Part shown: positions 41,939-49,489 of the stretch, piece by piece | Layout: the number at the start of each line of letters is the position of its first letter | Position numbering within the stretch: the stretch's first letter is position 1 | Origin: Eisenibacter elegans DSM 3317 | GTDB taxonomy: Bacteria > Bacteroidota > Bacteroidia > Cytophagales > Microscillaceae | Direction: 5' to 3' | NCBI RefSeq assembly: GCF_000430505.1 | Contig: NZ_KE387154.1 | Span: 58,530 to 122,529, forward strand | Length of the DNA stretch: 64,000 nucleotides | Notes under the pieces: generated by a model | Told to the model about the DNA's origin: nothing | Database searches by the model: none | The model's input: only the letters and a program-made list of their open reading frames with translations | Made by a program: the position numbers and the translations under genes

Positions 41939-43069
41939 TTATTGGCTGATAACGCGGAGGGTCTTTTTGATGAATGCGATTTTTTGTTGGAGCGCCTCTA
42001 CTGAGTCTGCCGTCAGGGTAATGTGACCCATCTTGCGCCCAGGTTTGGTGATGGTCTTGCCGTAGAGGTGTAGGTACACCTCTTCGAGTGCCAATACCTC
42101 TTCGAGGCCTTGGTAATAGGCCGTGCCTTGGTAGCCTTCAGCGCCAATGAGGTTGACCATCGCGGCCAGGCTTCGGGTTTTGGTGCTGCCAAGGGGTAAG
42201 TTGAGAATGGCACGGAGATGCTGTTCGAATTGCGAAGTAACGTTGCCTTCGATGCTGCTGTGGCCGCTGTTGTGGGTGCGCGGGGCTACTTCATTGACCC
42301 ATAGCTCGCCGTCCAGTGTGAGAAACATTTCTACGGCCAACAAGCCTGTCATGGCTAGTTTTTCGATTACTGTTACGGCCAGCGCTTGGGCTGCCGCTGC
42401 GGTGGCTTCGTCGATTTGAGCCGGCGCCAGCAGATAGTCCACGAGGTTGTACTGTGGGTCAAAGACCATTTCTACCGCTGGATAGCAGGCGGTTTGGCCT
42501 TGGGCATTGCGTGCTACAATTACGGCCAACTCCTTGGCCACAGGGGCGGCCTGCTCTATCAACGAAGGCGCCTCAAAGGCCCGAGCATAATCTGTAGGGC
42601 TGCTCAAGCGCATCACCCCTTTGCCGTCATAGCCTTCGCGTCCCAGCTTGAGATAAGCTGGCAACCAAGAGGTATACTTGATAAGCTGTGAGGGGTGGTC
42701 GATAAGGGCAAAGGGAGCGGTTGGCAGGTTATGTTCGGCATAAAACTGCTTCTGGAGACGCTTATCTTGGATAAGGCGCAGTACCCTTGGCTCAGGGTAC
42801 ACCTTTTTGCCCTCGGCTTCGAGGCGTTCTAACGCTCGGACATTGACGTTTTCGATTTCGATGGTAATCAAATCCATCCGGCTGCCAAAGGCATAGACAG
42901 TCTCTTCGTCGGTCAGCGACCCTACTTCAAACTGTGGCGTAAGCGCACGGCAGGGAGCCTGAGGGTCGGGGTCAAGTAGGTGAATATCGAGGTTGAGGTT
43001 GGCGGCGGCCTGCAAGAGCATCTTACCCAGTTGCCCACCTCCCAAAACTCCTATATGGGTAGGGTTCAT
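41939..43069 (-). CDS. purK: N5-carboxyaminoimidazole ribonucleotide synthase
   Basis: A 376-residue ATP-grasp enzyme that makes N5-CAIR from AIR, bicarbonate and ATP. The ATG at 43069 starts directly at 'MNPTHIGVLGGGQLGKMLLQAA', the conserved first strand; a frame extension to 43177 lacks family similarity. ATP-grasp motifs: 'LKLGREGYDGKGVM', 'VAKELAVIVARNAQG' and 'EVAPRTHNSGHSSIEGNVTSQFEQHLRAI'. It works with PurE encoded next. The gap to the prenyl synthase gene upstream is 79 nt. Confidence 0.95.
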   Translation of the reverse strand: MNPTHIGVLGGGQLGKMLLQAAANLNLDIHLLDPDPQAPCRALTPQFEVGSLTDEETVYAFGSRMDLITIEIENVNVRALERLEAEGKKVYPEPRVLRLIQDKRLQKQFYAEHNLPTAPFALIDHPSQLIKYTSWLPAYLKLGREGYDGKGVMRLSSPTDYARAFEAPSLIEQAAPVAKELAVIVARNAQGQTACYPAVEMVFDPQYNLVDYLLAPAQIDEATAAAAQALAVTVIEKLAMTGLLAVEMFLTLDGELWVNEVAPRTHNSGHSSIEGNVTSQFEQHLRAILNLPLGSTKTRSLAAMVNLIGAEGYQGTAYYQGLEEVLALEEVYLHLYGKTITKPGRKMGHITLTADSVEALQQKIAFIKKTLRVISQ

Positions 43070-43148
43070 AAAAATGCGGGGGAATAAACATACCAAAAGT
43101 GACTCAAAATTACGACTTTTGGCAGGTTTATGCCTTGTTGGCGGCCAA

Positions 43149-44156
43149 CTATTTGCGGCGGGCGATGGTAAAATCAATCAAATCTGCCAAGGACTGCTTG
43201 AAGGCTGAATCTGGTAGTGCTTCGAGCATTGTTTCGGCCTCTTGGCGGTATTGTTGCATTTTTTGCTCAGTATAGGCGATGCCGCCGCTTTGGCGCACAA
43301 ACTCAATCACCTCGGCCACTTTAGCCGGTTTGTGAGTTTGGTTTTTGAGAATATAGCGGATGCGGCGCTTGTCGCCCGCCGAGGCGTGGTTGAGCGCATA
43401 GATAAGGGGCAGGGTCAGCTTTTTCTCCTTGATGTCAATGCCGCGTGGCTTACCTATCTCATCGTTACCATAGTCAAAGAGGTCGTCTTTGATTTGGAAG
43501 GCAATGCCGATTTTTTCGCCCATCAATCCGGCAGCTTTTACCTGCTCCTCGTCTGCTCCGGCAGAAGATGCTCCTACGGCACAACAAGAGGCGATGAGTG
43601 AAGCCGTTTTTTGACGGATGATTTCAAAATATACCTCCTCGGTGATATCGAGTTTGCGGGCTTTGGCTATCTGTAACAGCTCTCCCTCGCTCATTTCGCG
43701 CACGGCTTCTGATACGATTTTGAGTAGCATGTAATCCCCATGCGCTACCGATAGCAGCAGGCCACGAGAGAGGAGATAATCGCCTACCAAAACAGCGATT
43801 TTATTTTTCCAAAGCGCATTGATAGAAAAAAAGCCACGGCGGTAGTTGGCCTCATCCACCACATCGTCGTGTACGAGCGAAGCTGTATGGAGCAGTTCTA
43901 TCAAGGCCGCTCCTCGGTGTGTGGACTCGGTGATTTGGCCGTGTGCTCCTGCTGTCAGAAAGACAAACATCGGGCGCATCTGTTTACCTTTGCGCTTAAC
44001 GATATAGCTCATAATCGCATCGAGCAGGCGCACTTTGCTCTTGACAAAGGAGCGGAATTTATCTTCAAACACAGTCATCTCCGCCTGAATAGGCGCCTGT
44101 ATTTGTTTTAGATTGGGGGTGTTGCGCTGCTTTTCTGATGCAATCATATATTCCAA
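43149..44156 (-). CDS. Long-chain trans-polyprenyl diphosphate synthase
   Basis: A 335-residue isoprenyl chain elongase. The first Asp-rich motif is 'ASLVHDDVVDEANYRRG' and the second is 'GIAFQIKDDLFDYGNDEIGKPRGIDIKEKKLTLPLIYAL'. Also present are 'RKGKQMRPMFVFLTAG' (IPP site) and 'LVGDYLLSRGLLLS'. Residues before the first DDxxD are small, so long products (C35-C40) fit. In Bacteroidota this enzyme supplies the menaquinone side chain. The start is ATG 44156 or the internal Met at 44147. It is followed by purK and purE on the same strand. Confidence 0.92.
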   Translation of the reverse strand: MEYMIASEKQRNTPNLKQIQAPIQAEMTVFEDKFRSFVKSKVRLLDAIMSYIVKRKGKQMRPMFVFLTAGAHGQITESTHRGAALIELLHTASLVHDDVVDEANYRRGFFSINALWKNKIAVLVGDYLLSRGLLLSVAHGDYMLLKIVSEAVREMSEGELLQIAKARKLDITEEVYFEIIRQKTASLIASCCAVGASSAGADEEQVKAAGLMGEKIGIAFQIKDDLFDYGNDEIGKPRGIDIKEKKLTLPLIYALNHASAGDKRRIRYILKNQTHKPAKVAEVIEFVRQSGGIAYTEQKMQQYRQEAETMLEALPDSAFKQSLADLIDFTIARRK

Positions 44157-44280
44157 AAATAGGTCGAACCTCTATAACTACCTGTGTCGTGCAGGTGTTT
44201 GCGTTTACAAAATAATGGAAGTTTTAAAGGGATGACAATTTTTGGGCACATTAATTTTGGCACCTAACAAGAATGCACAC

Positions 44281-44310
44281 AAAAAAAGCGCCTGTGTTGG
44301 TACAAGCGCT
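44281..44310 (-). terminator. Rho-independent terminator after the secreted hypothetical at 44337-44786
   Basis: On the minus strand AGCGC-TTG-TACC...CACAGGCGCT forms a stem (AGCGC/GCGCT with an inner TACA/TGTG helix) followed by seven T residues. Confidence 0.8.
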
Positions 44311-44336
44311 CTTTGTATTTTGATGATAAAGCTAGT

Positions 44337-44786
44337 TTAGTGGCCTGCATTGCCCAACATAAAGAGCAAGTGAGTCAGCTCACATTTAGAGGCGTTGGAG
44401 AGGTAGTTGGTGATATGCTCGGTTACACCAGGGTCATTTTCGATGGCGTGAAAAGCCTCAAAATCACAACCGAGCTTGGCCATCTCTCCTTCAAAATCTT
44501 CCATACGTTGCAAATCTTCTATGATACGCATCTGTTTTGTTTCAGAGGCGGTCATTACTGCCGCTTCGAGCTTAGACTGAGCTGTTTCGTTGCCGTAGTC
44601 GCGAATATCAAACATAAACTGCTTGATAGAAGGGTCAAGTGAGCCAATGAAGGTATTGACACAGTCGCAAATATCAGCCGTCATACGCTCCGCTTGTGCT
44701 TTGGTGGTTTGGGCTTGTACAGTTAGGCCGCTTGTCAAGTAAAACAAAGCTGCCAATACCCAGAGTGAGATTTTTTGATACATCAT
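44337..44786 (-). CDS. Secreted hypothetical protein with conserved Cys
   Basis: A 149-residue protein with a signal peptide ('ISLWVLAALFYLTSGLTVQAQ'); the first of two adjacent ATGs (44786/44783) was chosen. The mature part is helical and acidic: 'QAERMTADICDCVNTFIGSLDPSIKQFMFD', 'METMRIIEDLQRM'-like segments and 'KLGCDFEAFHAIENDP...NYLSNASKCELTHLL'. Four Cys could form two disulfides. It resembles small Bacteroidota exported proteins of unknown function with a 'DxCDC' N-terminus. Single-gene unit with its own terminator. Confidence 0.75.
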   Translation of the reverse strand: MMYQKISLWVLAALFYLTSGLTVQAQTTKAQAERMTADICDCVNTFIGSLDPSIKQFMFDIRDYGNETAQSKLEAAVMTASETKQMRIIEDLQRMEDFEGEMAKLGCDFEAFHAIENDPGVTEHITNYLSNASKCELTHLLFMLGNAGH

Positions 44787-44851
44787 TGGATGGGGTAAAC
44801 TAGGGTGAATCAATATTACACTTCAACGAAGCGTTTTTTGATTGTATACGA

Positions 44852-45640
44852 TTATTCTCCTTTGAAGTTGGGTTTGCGTTTTTGTAAGAAAGCCATTACC
44901 CCTTCGACAAAGTCGGCGGAGCGGAAATTTTTGGCTTGGTTGCGGGCTTCGGCTTCGAGCGCCGATTCGAGCGTGCCGTTGAGAGCCTCGCGCAAGTTGG
45001 CCTTGGTTTGTTGGATGGCCACAAAGGGGCCGCTGGCCAAGCGCTCAGCCATTGCCTGTACGGTAGCGTCGAGCTCTGCCTCGGGGCATAAGTGGTTGAT
45101 GAGGCCCAACTCTAGGGCTTCGGGAGCGGAGATTTTGGCTGCTGTTGCCATCAATTCGAAAGCCTTGGGATAGCCCATAGCCTTGAGCATAAAGAAAGCC
45201 CCGCCGCCATCGCTAGACAGCCCGATATTGGTAAAAATCTGGCTAAACATCGCTTCTGGTGCCGCATAAATCATATCGCAGGCTAGGGCAAAGTTTGCGC
45301 CTACGCCGGCAGCCACCCCACGTACTTTGGCGATGACGGGGATGTCCATATTGCGGATATTGAGGATAGCCGCATTGATACCCGTGCGTAAGTAGGTGGT
45401 TACGTCATAGGTTTTGGGGTCTTGCATGGCATTGCCGCCTAGGTCTGCCCCACTGCAAAAGTTGCCTTCCGCACCTGTCAAGACTACGACCCGCGTGCCG
45501 TCTACCGTACACTGCCCCAAAGCTTTGACCAGCTCTTGGGTGCCTTCGGCGCTGATGGCGTTTTTGCGCGAGGGATTGTTGAAGGTAATGGTCTTAACCC
45601 CGCCCTCAAGGGTGATGCTCAAAAATGGATTGTTGCTCAT
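44852..45640 (-). CDS. Enoyl-CoA hydratase/isomerase (crotonase family)
   Basis: A 262-residue crotonase-fold protein. Oxyanion-hole segments are 'GAEGNFCSGADLGGNAM' and 'IAKVRGVAAGVGANFALACDMIYAAPEAMFSQIFTNIGLSSDGGGAFFM'. In the second segment the catalytic Glu pair of classical enoyl-CoA hydratase (E144/E164) is not obviously present: the region reads 'GLSSDGGGAFFML', with Asp in place of the second Glu. That fits a PaaG/isomerase-type member rather than a classical hydratase. The C-terminus 'VMAFLQKRKPNFKGE' is typical. It is probably used in fatty-acid or aromatic (phenylacetyl-CoA) degradation; no paa genes are nearby. Confidence 0.9.
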   Translation of the reverse strand: MSNNPFLSITLEGGVKTITFNNPSRKNAISAEGTQELVKALGQCTVDGTRVVVLTGAEGNFCSGADLGGNAMQDPKTYDVTTYLRTGINAAILNIRNMDIPVIAKVRGVAAGVGANFALACDMIYAAPEAMFSQIFTNIGLSSDGGGAFFMLKAMGYPKAFELMATAAKISAPEALELGLINHLCPEAELDATVQAMAERLASGPFVAIQQTKANLREALNGTLESALEAEARNQAKNFRSADFVEGVMAFLQKRKPNFKGE

Positions 45641-45955
45641 GTGTTTTGTCGTTTGGGAGAATGGTTAGTTCAATGAATGGATAAAGATACAAAAAAAGCT
45701 TTGTAAGGGAAGTTTTTCTGCTTCAACACAGGGTATCGCCGCAGTATAGGGTCTTGCGCCCCAGCAGCCCAGTTCACCCATTCCTCTGTGCTTTGTCCTA
45801 CTTTGAATCGCCAAGCACGAAAGCACTCTAGCGGAGGTTTTCCCAAACAATCTGGCAATGGAGGAGTTAATAATAGTGTATTTTTTGACAAACGCCCTTG
45901 TTTTTGTAATTTGTCTCTCCTAAATCGATTTGTACTAAACCATTCAAAAAACAAT
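45641..45955. other. Intergenic region between divergent genes, no convincing gene
   Basis: 315 nt between the enoyl-CoA hydratase start and the DUF427 start. Minus-strand open frames cover part of it, but the longest one continues across the DUF427 gene and has no signal, start or family. The only clear content is the promoter for the ergothioneine genes at 45884-45914. Confidence 0.6.
45884..45914 (+). promoter_or_regulatory. Promoter of the DUF427-egtB-egtD unit
   Basis: TTTG (45884-45887), exactly 19 nt, then TAATTTGT (45907-45914). The -7 box is one T short of the ideal TAnnTTTG. It lies 42 nt before the DUF427 start. Confidence 0.45.
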
Positions 45956-46237
45956 ATGAAGGCTATCTGGAACAATACCGTTCTTGCCGAAAGCGACGAT
46001 ACCGTCGTAGTAGAAGGCAATCACTATTTCCCTTTGGAGGCGCTCAATCAAGCTTTTTTTCAGCCTAGCAACACCCAAACCAACTGTCCTTGGAAGGGCA
46101 CGGCTTCTTATTATACCATTGCTGTTGCAGGAGCCACCAACCCCGACGCTGCTTGGTATTACCCCGACCCCAAGCCCGCCGCCGCCAATATCAAAGGACG
46201 TGTAGCATTCTGGAAGGGGGTTCAAGTAGTTTCTTGA
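45956..46237 (+). CDS. DUF427-domain protein
   Basis: A 93-residue protein that is almost entirely one DUF427 domain: 'MKAIWNNTVLAESDDTVVVEGNHYFP', 'CPWKGTASYYTIAVAG' and 'AAWYYPDPKPAAANIKGRVAFWKGVQVV'. This small beta-fold is widespread in bacteria and has no settled function; the conserved 'CPWKG' and 'YY.P.P' are all present. The ATG at 45956 gives the family's normal start. It is 21 nt upstream of egtB and so probably the first gene of the ergothioneine transcript. Confidence 0.9.
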   Translation: MKAIWNNTVLAESDDTVVVEGNHYFPLEALNQAFFQPSNTQTNCPWKGTASYYTIAVAGATNPDAAWYYPDPKPAAANIKGRVAFWKGVQVVS

Positions 46238-46258
46238 TTTTTCAAACAGCGATTATTA

Positions 46259-47428
46259 ATGCACACAGACCAACTCATTTCCCAATACCAAGCTATCCGG
46301 CAGCATAGCCTCGACTTGGCAGCCCCCTTAGCCACCGAAGATTTCGTAGCGCAGCCCGTCATCGATGTCAGCCCTCCTAAATGGCACTTGGCGCATACTA
46401 CTTGGTTTTTTGAAGCTTTTTTGCTTTGCCAATACCTACCCGGATACGAGGTTTTTCACCCTCGTTATGCCTATTTGTTCAATAGCTATTACGATGGGAT
46501 GGGCAGCCGTGTGTTGCGCCCACAGCGAGGCAATATGACCCGTCCTACAATTGACGAAATTCGCCATTACCGCCAGCACGTTGACACCCACATGCCGCAG
46601 CTCTTGGCTCAGCTGCCGGAGGCGCTGATACCTGTAGTGCAGATTGGCCTACAACACGAACAACAGCACCAAGAACTATTGCTCACAGATTTGAAATACA
46701 TCTTGGGGCACAATCCGCTTTTTCCGGCTTACCGAGAAGACTTTGAAGAAACTCCTGCTGTAGCCCAAGCCGACAGCGCTTGGCTAGAAATGCCCGAAGG
46801 TCTGTACGAAATTGGGCATCAAGGAGCAGGTTTTGCCTTTGATAATGAGCTGCCCCGCCACAAGGTTTTTTTGCAAAATTACTGTATTGCCCAAACCCTC
46901 GTAACCAATGCCGAATATTTGGCCTTTGTAGAGGATGGAGGGTATAAACGATACGAGTTTTGGCACAGCGATGCGAAAGCTTGGCTACAAGAAACGGACA
47001 TCCAAAGCCCTATGTATTGGCACCAACTCGATGGGCAGTGGTATCGTTATGCGCTCAAAGGTTTGGAACCTTTACCCTTGGCAGCACCCGTAACACATTT
47101 GAGCTTTTATGAGGCCTTTGCCTACGCCGAGTGGAAGGGGCTGCGCCTGCCGACGGAGTTTGAATGGGAGGCCGCCGCTCCACAGCTAGCCCAAACAGGG
47201 CTGCGTTGGGAACATACCTACAGCGCTTACTTACCTTACCCCGGCTACCAAAAGCCTCAAGGCGCGCTAGGCGAATACAACGGCAAGTTTATGGTCAATC
47301 AGATGGTCTTGCGTGGCAGCTCTATCGCTACTCCTCCGGGGCATAGCCGCCGGAGCTATCGTAATTTTTTCCACCCACACTTACAGTGGCAGTTCAACGG
47401 CTTGCGTCTCTGTCAACGGCAATATTGA
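46259..47428 (+). CDS. egtB: Ergothioneine biosynthesis sulfoxide synthase
   Basis: A 389-residue non-heme iron enzyme that joins trimethylhistidine (hercynine) to a thiol (cysteine or gamma-glutamylcysteine) with O2. The N-terminal DinB-like domain supplies the iron triad: a His in 'PPKWHLAHTTWFF' (~43/46) and H133/H137 in 'LQHEQQHQELLLTDLKY'. The C-terminal formylglycine-generating-enzyme-like domain has 'LVTNAEYLAFVEDGGY', 'LRLPTEFEWEAAAP', 'VLRGSSIATPPGHSRRSYRNFF' and 'FNGLRLC'. It is shorter than actinobacterial EgtB (~430-440). It is next to egtD, which makes its substrate. Confidence 0.93.
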   Translation: MHTDQLISQYQAIRQHSLDLAAPLATEDFVAQPVIDVSPPKWHLAHTTWFFEAFLLCQYLPGYEVFHPRYAYLFNSYYDGMGSRVLRPQRGNMTRPTIDEIRHYRQHVDTHMPQLLAQLPEALIPVVQIGLQHEQQHQELLLTDLKYILGHNPLFPAYREDFEETPAVAQADSAWLEMPEGLYEIGHQGAGFAFDNELPRHKVFLQNYCIAQTLVTNAEYLAFVEDGGYKRYEFWHSDAKAWLQETDIQSPMYWHQLDGQWYRYALKGLEPLPLAAPVTHLSFYEAFAYAEWKGLRLPTEFEWEAAAPQLAQTGLRWEHTYSAYLPYPGYQKPQGALGEYNGKFMVNQMVLRGSSIATPPGHSRRSYRNFFHPHLQWQFNGLRLCQRQY

Positions 47429-47477
47429 TGAAGCCCTCAGATGCCTTTTTTCCTACATCTCACCTTGCTAAACACTG

Positions 47478-48461
47478 ATGAAACATACCCCCTCAAGCCT
47501 TACCCACAACAACTCTGTAGCCGAGGCCGTACTCGAAGGCCTACAGCGACAACCCAAGGCCTTGCCTAGCTGGCTCTTTTATGATGCCAGAGGCGACCAC
47601 ATTTTCCAAGATATCATGCGGATGCCCGAATATTACCTCACAGACTGTGAGTATGAGCTTTTCCAAACCCACAAACAGGTGCTCTTATCGCGTTTTTCGG
47701 CAGGAGTCGATGCCTTCAGAATAGTAGAGCTGGGCGCAGGCGATGGGCTCAAAACCGAGGTACTCTTGCAGCATTTCGTCAGCCAAAAGGCCGCACTCAG
47801 TTACACCCCCGTCGATATTTCGGGAGCGGTATTGGCTCAACTCAAGACACGCCTCCAAGCCAGTGTTCCCCAACTTGACATCCAAGCCTTACAAGCCGAT
47901 TTCTTACAATCGCTTACAATGCTCGAAACACCTCCTGATACACGGCAGGTGATTTTGTTTTTGGGGGCTAATATCGGAAACTTCAGCCTCCCCAAGGCGG
48001 CTACATTTTTGCAACGTATCCGCCAGCAAATGGGTGCTAAGGACTTGTTGATGGTTGGTTTTGACCTCAAAAAAGACCCCCGGCTGATACAGCTGGCCTA
48101 TGATGACCCCCACGGCATCACACGCAGCTTTAACCTCAACCTACTTGTACGCCTCAATGGAGAACTAGGGGCTAATTTTCAGCTCGACAAATTCAGTCAT
48201 TACCCCTGCTATGACCCAGTCAGTGGTGCAGCCAAAAGCTACCTTGTCAGCCAACGCCCACAAACAGTACAAATAGAAGCGCTAGACCGCAGCTTTAGCT
48301 TCGCACAATGGGAACTGATACACACTGAGATTTCGCAGAAATATGACCTTCCAATGATTGAAGCCTTGGCCGAAAACGCCCAGCTTGAGATTCAGGAAGT
48401 GTTCTATGATTGTAAACACTATTTCTGCAATGTGATTTTTGCCGGAAAGTCTAGCGCATAA
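47478..48461 (+). CDS. egtD: L-histidine N-alpha-methyltransferase
   Basis: A 327-residue SAM-dependent enzyme that methylates histidine three times to hercynine, the first step to ergothioneine. Features: 'LPSWLFYDARGDHIFQDIMRMPEYYLTDCEYELF' (family N-terminus binding His), motif I 'IVELGAGDGLKTEVLLQHF', the Asp of 'YTPVDISGAVLAQL', 'VILFLGANIGNF' and 'DLLMVGFDLKKDPRLIQLAYDD'. The length (~320) is standard. It lies 49 nt after egtB. EgtA, EgtC and EgtE homologues are not in the window. Confidence 0.94.
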   Translation: MKHTPSSLTHNNSVAEAVLEGLQRQPKALPSWLFYDARGDHIFQDIMRMPEYYLTDCEYELFQTHKQVLLSRFSAGVDAFRIVELGAGDGLKTEVLLQHFVSQKAALSYTPVDISGAVLAQLKTRLQASVPQLDIQALQADFLQSLTMLETPPDTRQVILFLGANIGNFSLPKAATFLQRIRQQMGAKDLLMVGFDLKKDPRLIQLAYDDPHGITRSFNLNLLVRLNGELGANFQLDKFSHYPCYDPVSGAAKSYLVSQRPQTVQIEALDRSFSFAQWELIHTEISQKYDLPMIEALAENAQLEIQEVFYDCKHYFCNVIFAGKSSA

Positions 48462-48584
48462 ATAGGAACTTAGGCGATTTTTGTCGCTAAAGTACTTGGG
48501 GCTAGAACTTTGTGCACCGGTTTTTTGTATTGTTGCAGTGGCCGTACTTACGGCATTTGCTCAACTCTCTGAAACCATACTTTC

Positions 48585-49481
48585 TTGAAAACAACACATA
48601 GCCTGGCCGCCATCGCTGCCTACGTGATATGGGGCTTTTTGTCGATTCCGCTCAAGCTCCTGAGCAGCTACCCCAGCGGGTTGATTCTATACTTTCGGGT
48701 AGCCGCCGCCACCTTATTGTTGGCATTGGTTGCAGGGCTTTTCAGGCGCAAGGCCAGTGTGCGTGTGTGGCACGAATGGCGCACCTTACCCACACGAGAG
48801 CGCAGGCGCTTGCTTTGGGTCAATGTGTTGTGTGGCTTGTTTCTGGCAACTAACTGGCTGATATTCATATATGTTATCAATCATATCAATATTCAGACAG
48901 GCTCTTTTGCGTATTTGATTTGCCCCATCTTAACTGCCCTGTTGGGCAACCGCCTGCTGGGGGAACATCTACGCCAAAACCAATGGGTGTCCATTGTGCT
49001 GGGTGGGCTGAGCTGTGTGATATTGGCCACTGGCGCACTGACCAACCTACTGTTTAGTTTGTTGATTGCCGCTTCGTATGCCTTTTACCTCATCATCCAA
49101 CGACAAAGTACAGTCAAAGACAAAATGGTACTGCTGACCCTCCAACTCACAGTAGCTTTTGTGGTCTTGGCTCCATTTTATGCTTTGTTTAGTGGGGGGA
49201 CAGCAGTCGCGGCTATTGGTTATGACTTTTGGCTTTTGGTCATTCTTATCAGTGCCTTTTTCACAGTTTTGCCTTTGTTTTTGAGTCTTTTTGCCCTCCA
49301 ATCCTTGACTTCTGGTACGATGGGTATCCTGATGTACATCAACCCTATAGTCAACTTTTTGGTTGCCTTTATTTATTTCCGCGAGCAAAGCAGCTGGCAG
49401 CAATTAGTAGCCTATGCGATGATTGGAGTAGCCGTATTGCTCTACAACCTTCCAGAGCGACGTGTTCGGCAATACGCATAG
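48585..49481 (+). CDS. RarD/EamA-family drug-metabolite transporter
   Basis: A 298-residue inner-membrane protein with ten predicted TM helices of the DMT superfamily. The opening 'IAAYVIWGFLSIPLKLLSSYPSGLILYFRVA' is the RarD pattern, and two EamA halves are seen ('QTGSFAYLICPILTALLGNRLLGEHLRQNQWVSIVLG' and 'LTSGTMGILMYINPIVNFLVAFIYFREQ'). The frame starts with TTG at 48585; no better ATG is available before the first helix. The substrate is unknown. It follows egtD by 123 nt on the same strand and might export or import a related metabolite, but this is weak. Confidence 0.88.
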   Translation: MKTTHSLAAIAAYVIWGFLSIPLKLLSSYPSGLILYFRVAAATLLLALVAGLFRRKASVRVWHEWRTLPTRERRRLLWVNVLCGLFLATNWLIFIYVINHINIQTGSFAYLICPILTALLGNRLLGEHLRQNQWVSIVLGGLSCVILATGALTNLLFSLLIAASYAFYLIIQRQSTVKDKMVLLTLQLTVAFVVLAPFYALFSGGTAVAAIGYDFWLLVILISAFFTVLPLFLSLFALQSLTSGTMGILMYINPIVNFLVAFIYFREQSSWQQLVAYAMIGVAVLLYNLPERRVRQYA

Positions 49482-49489
49482 GGGGCGGC

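Noticed and set aside
44852-45640. True enoyl-CoA hydratase (both catalytic Glu present)
   Set aside because: The second Glu region reads SSDGGG, so the specific hydratase name was avoided in favour of the wider crotonase family.
45670-46020. Minus-strand ORF upstream of the enoyl-CoA hydratase and across the DUF427 gene
   Set aside because: It overlaps the DUF427 start, has no recognisable domain, and its last 70 residues only look protein-like by chance; not called.
46259-47428. Formylglycine-generating enzyme (sulfatase modifier)
   Set aside because: The FGE-like domain is preceded by a DinB-like iron domain with the HEQQHQE triad, and egtD follows, so EgtB is the right call.
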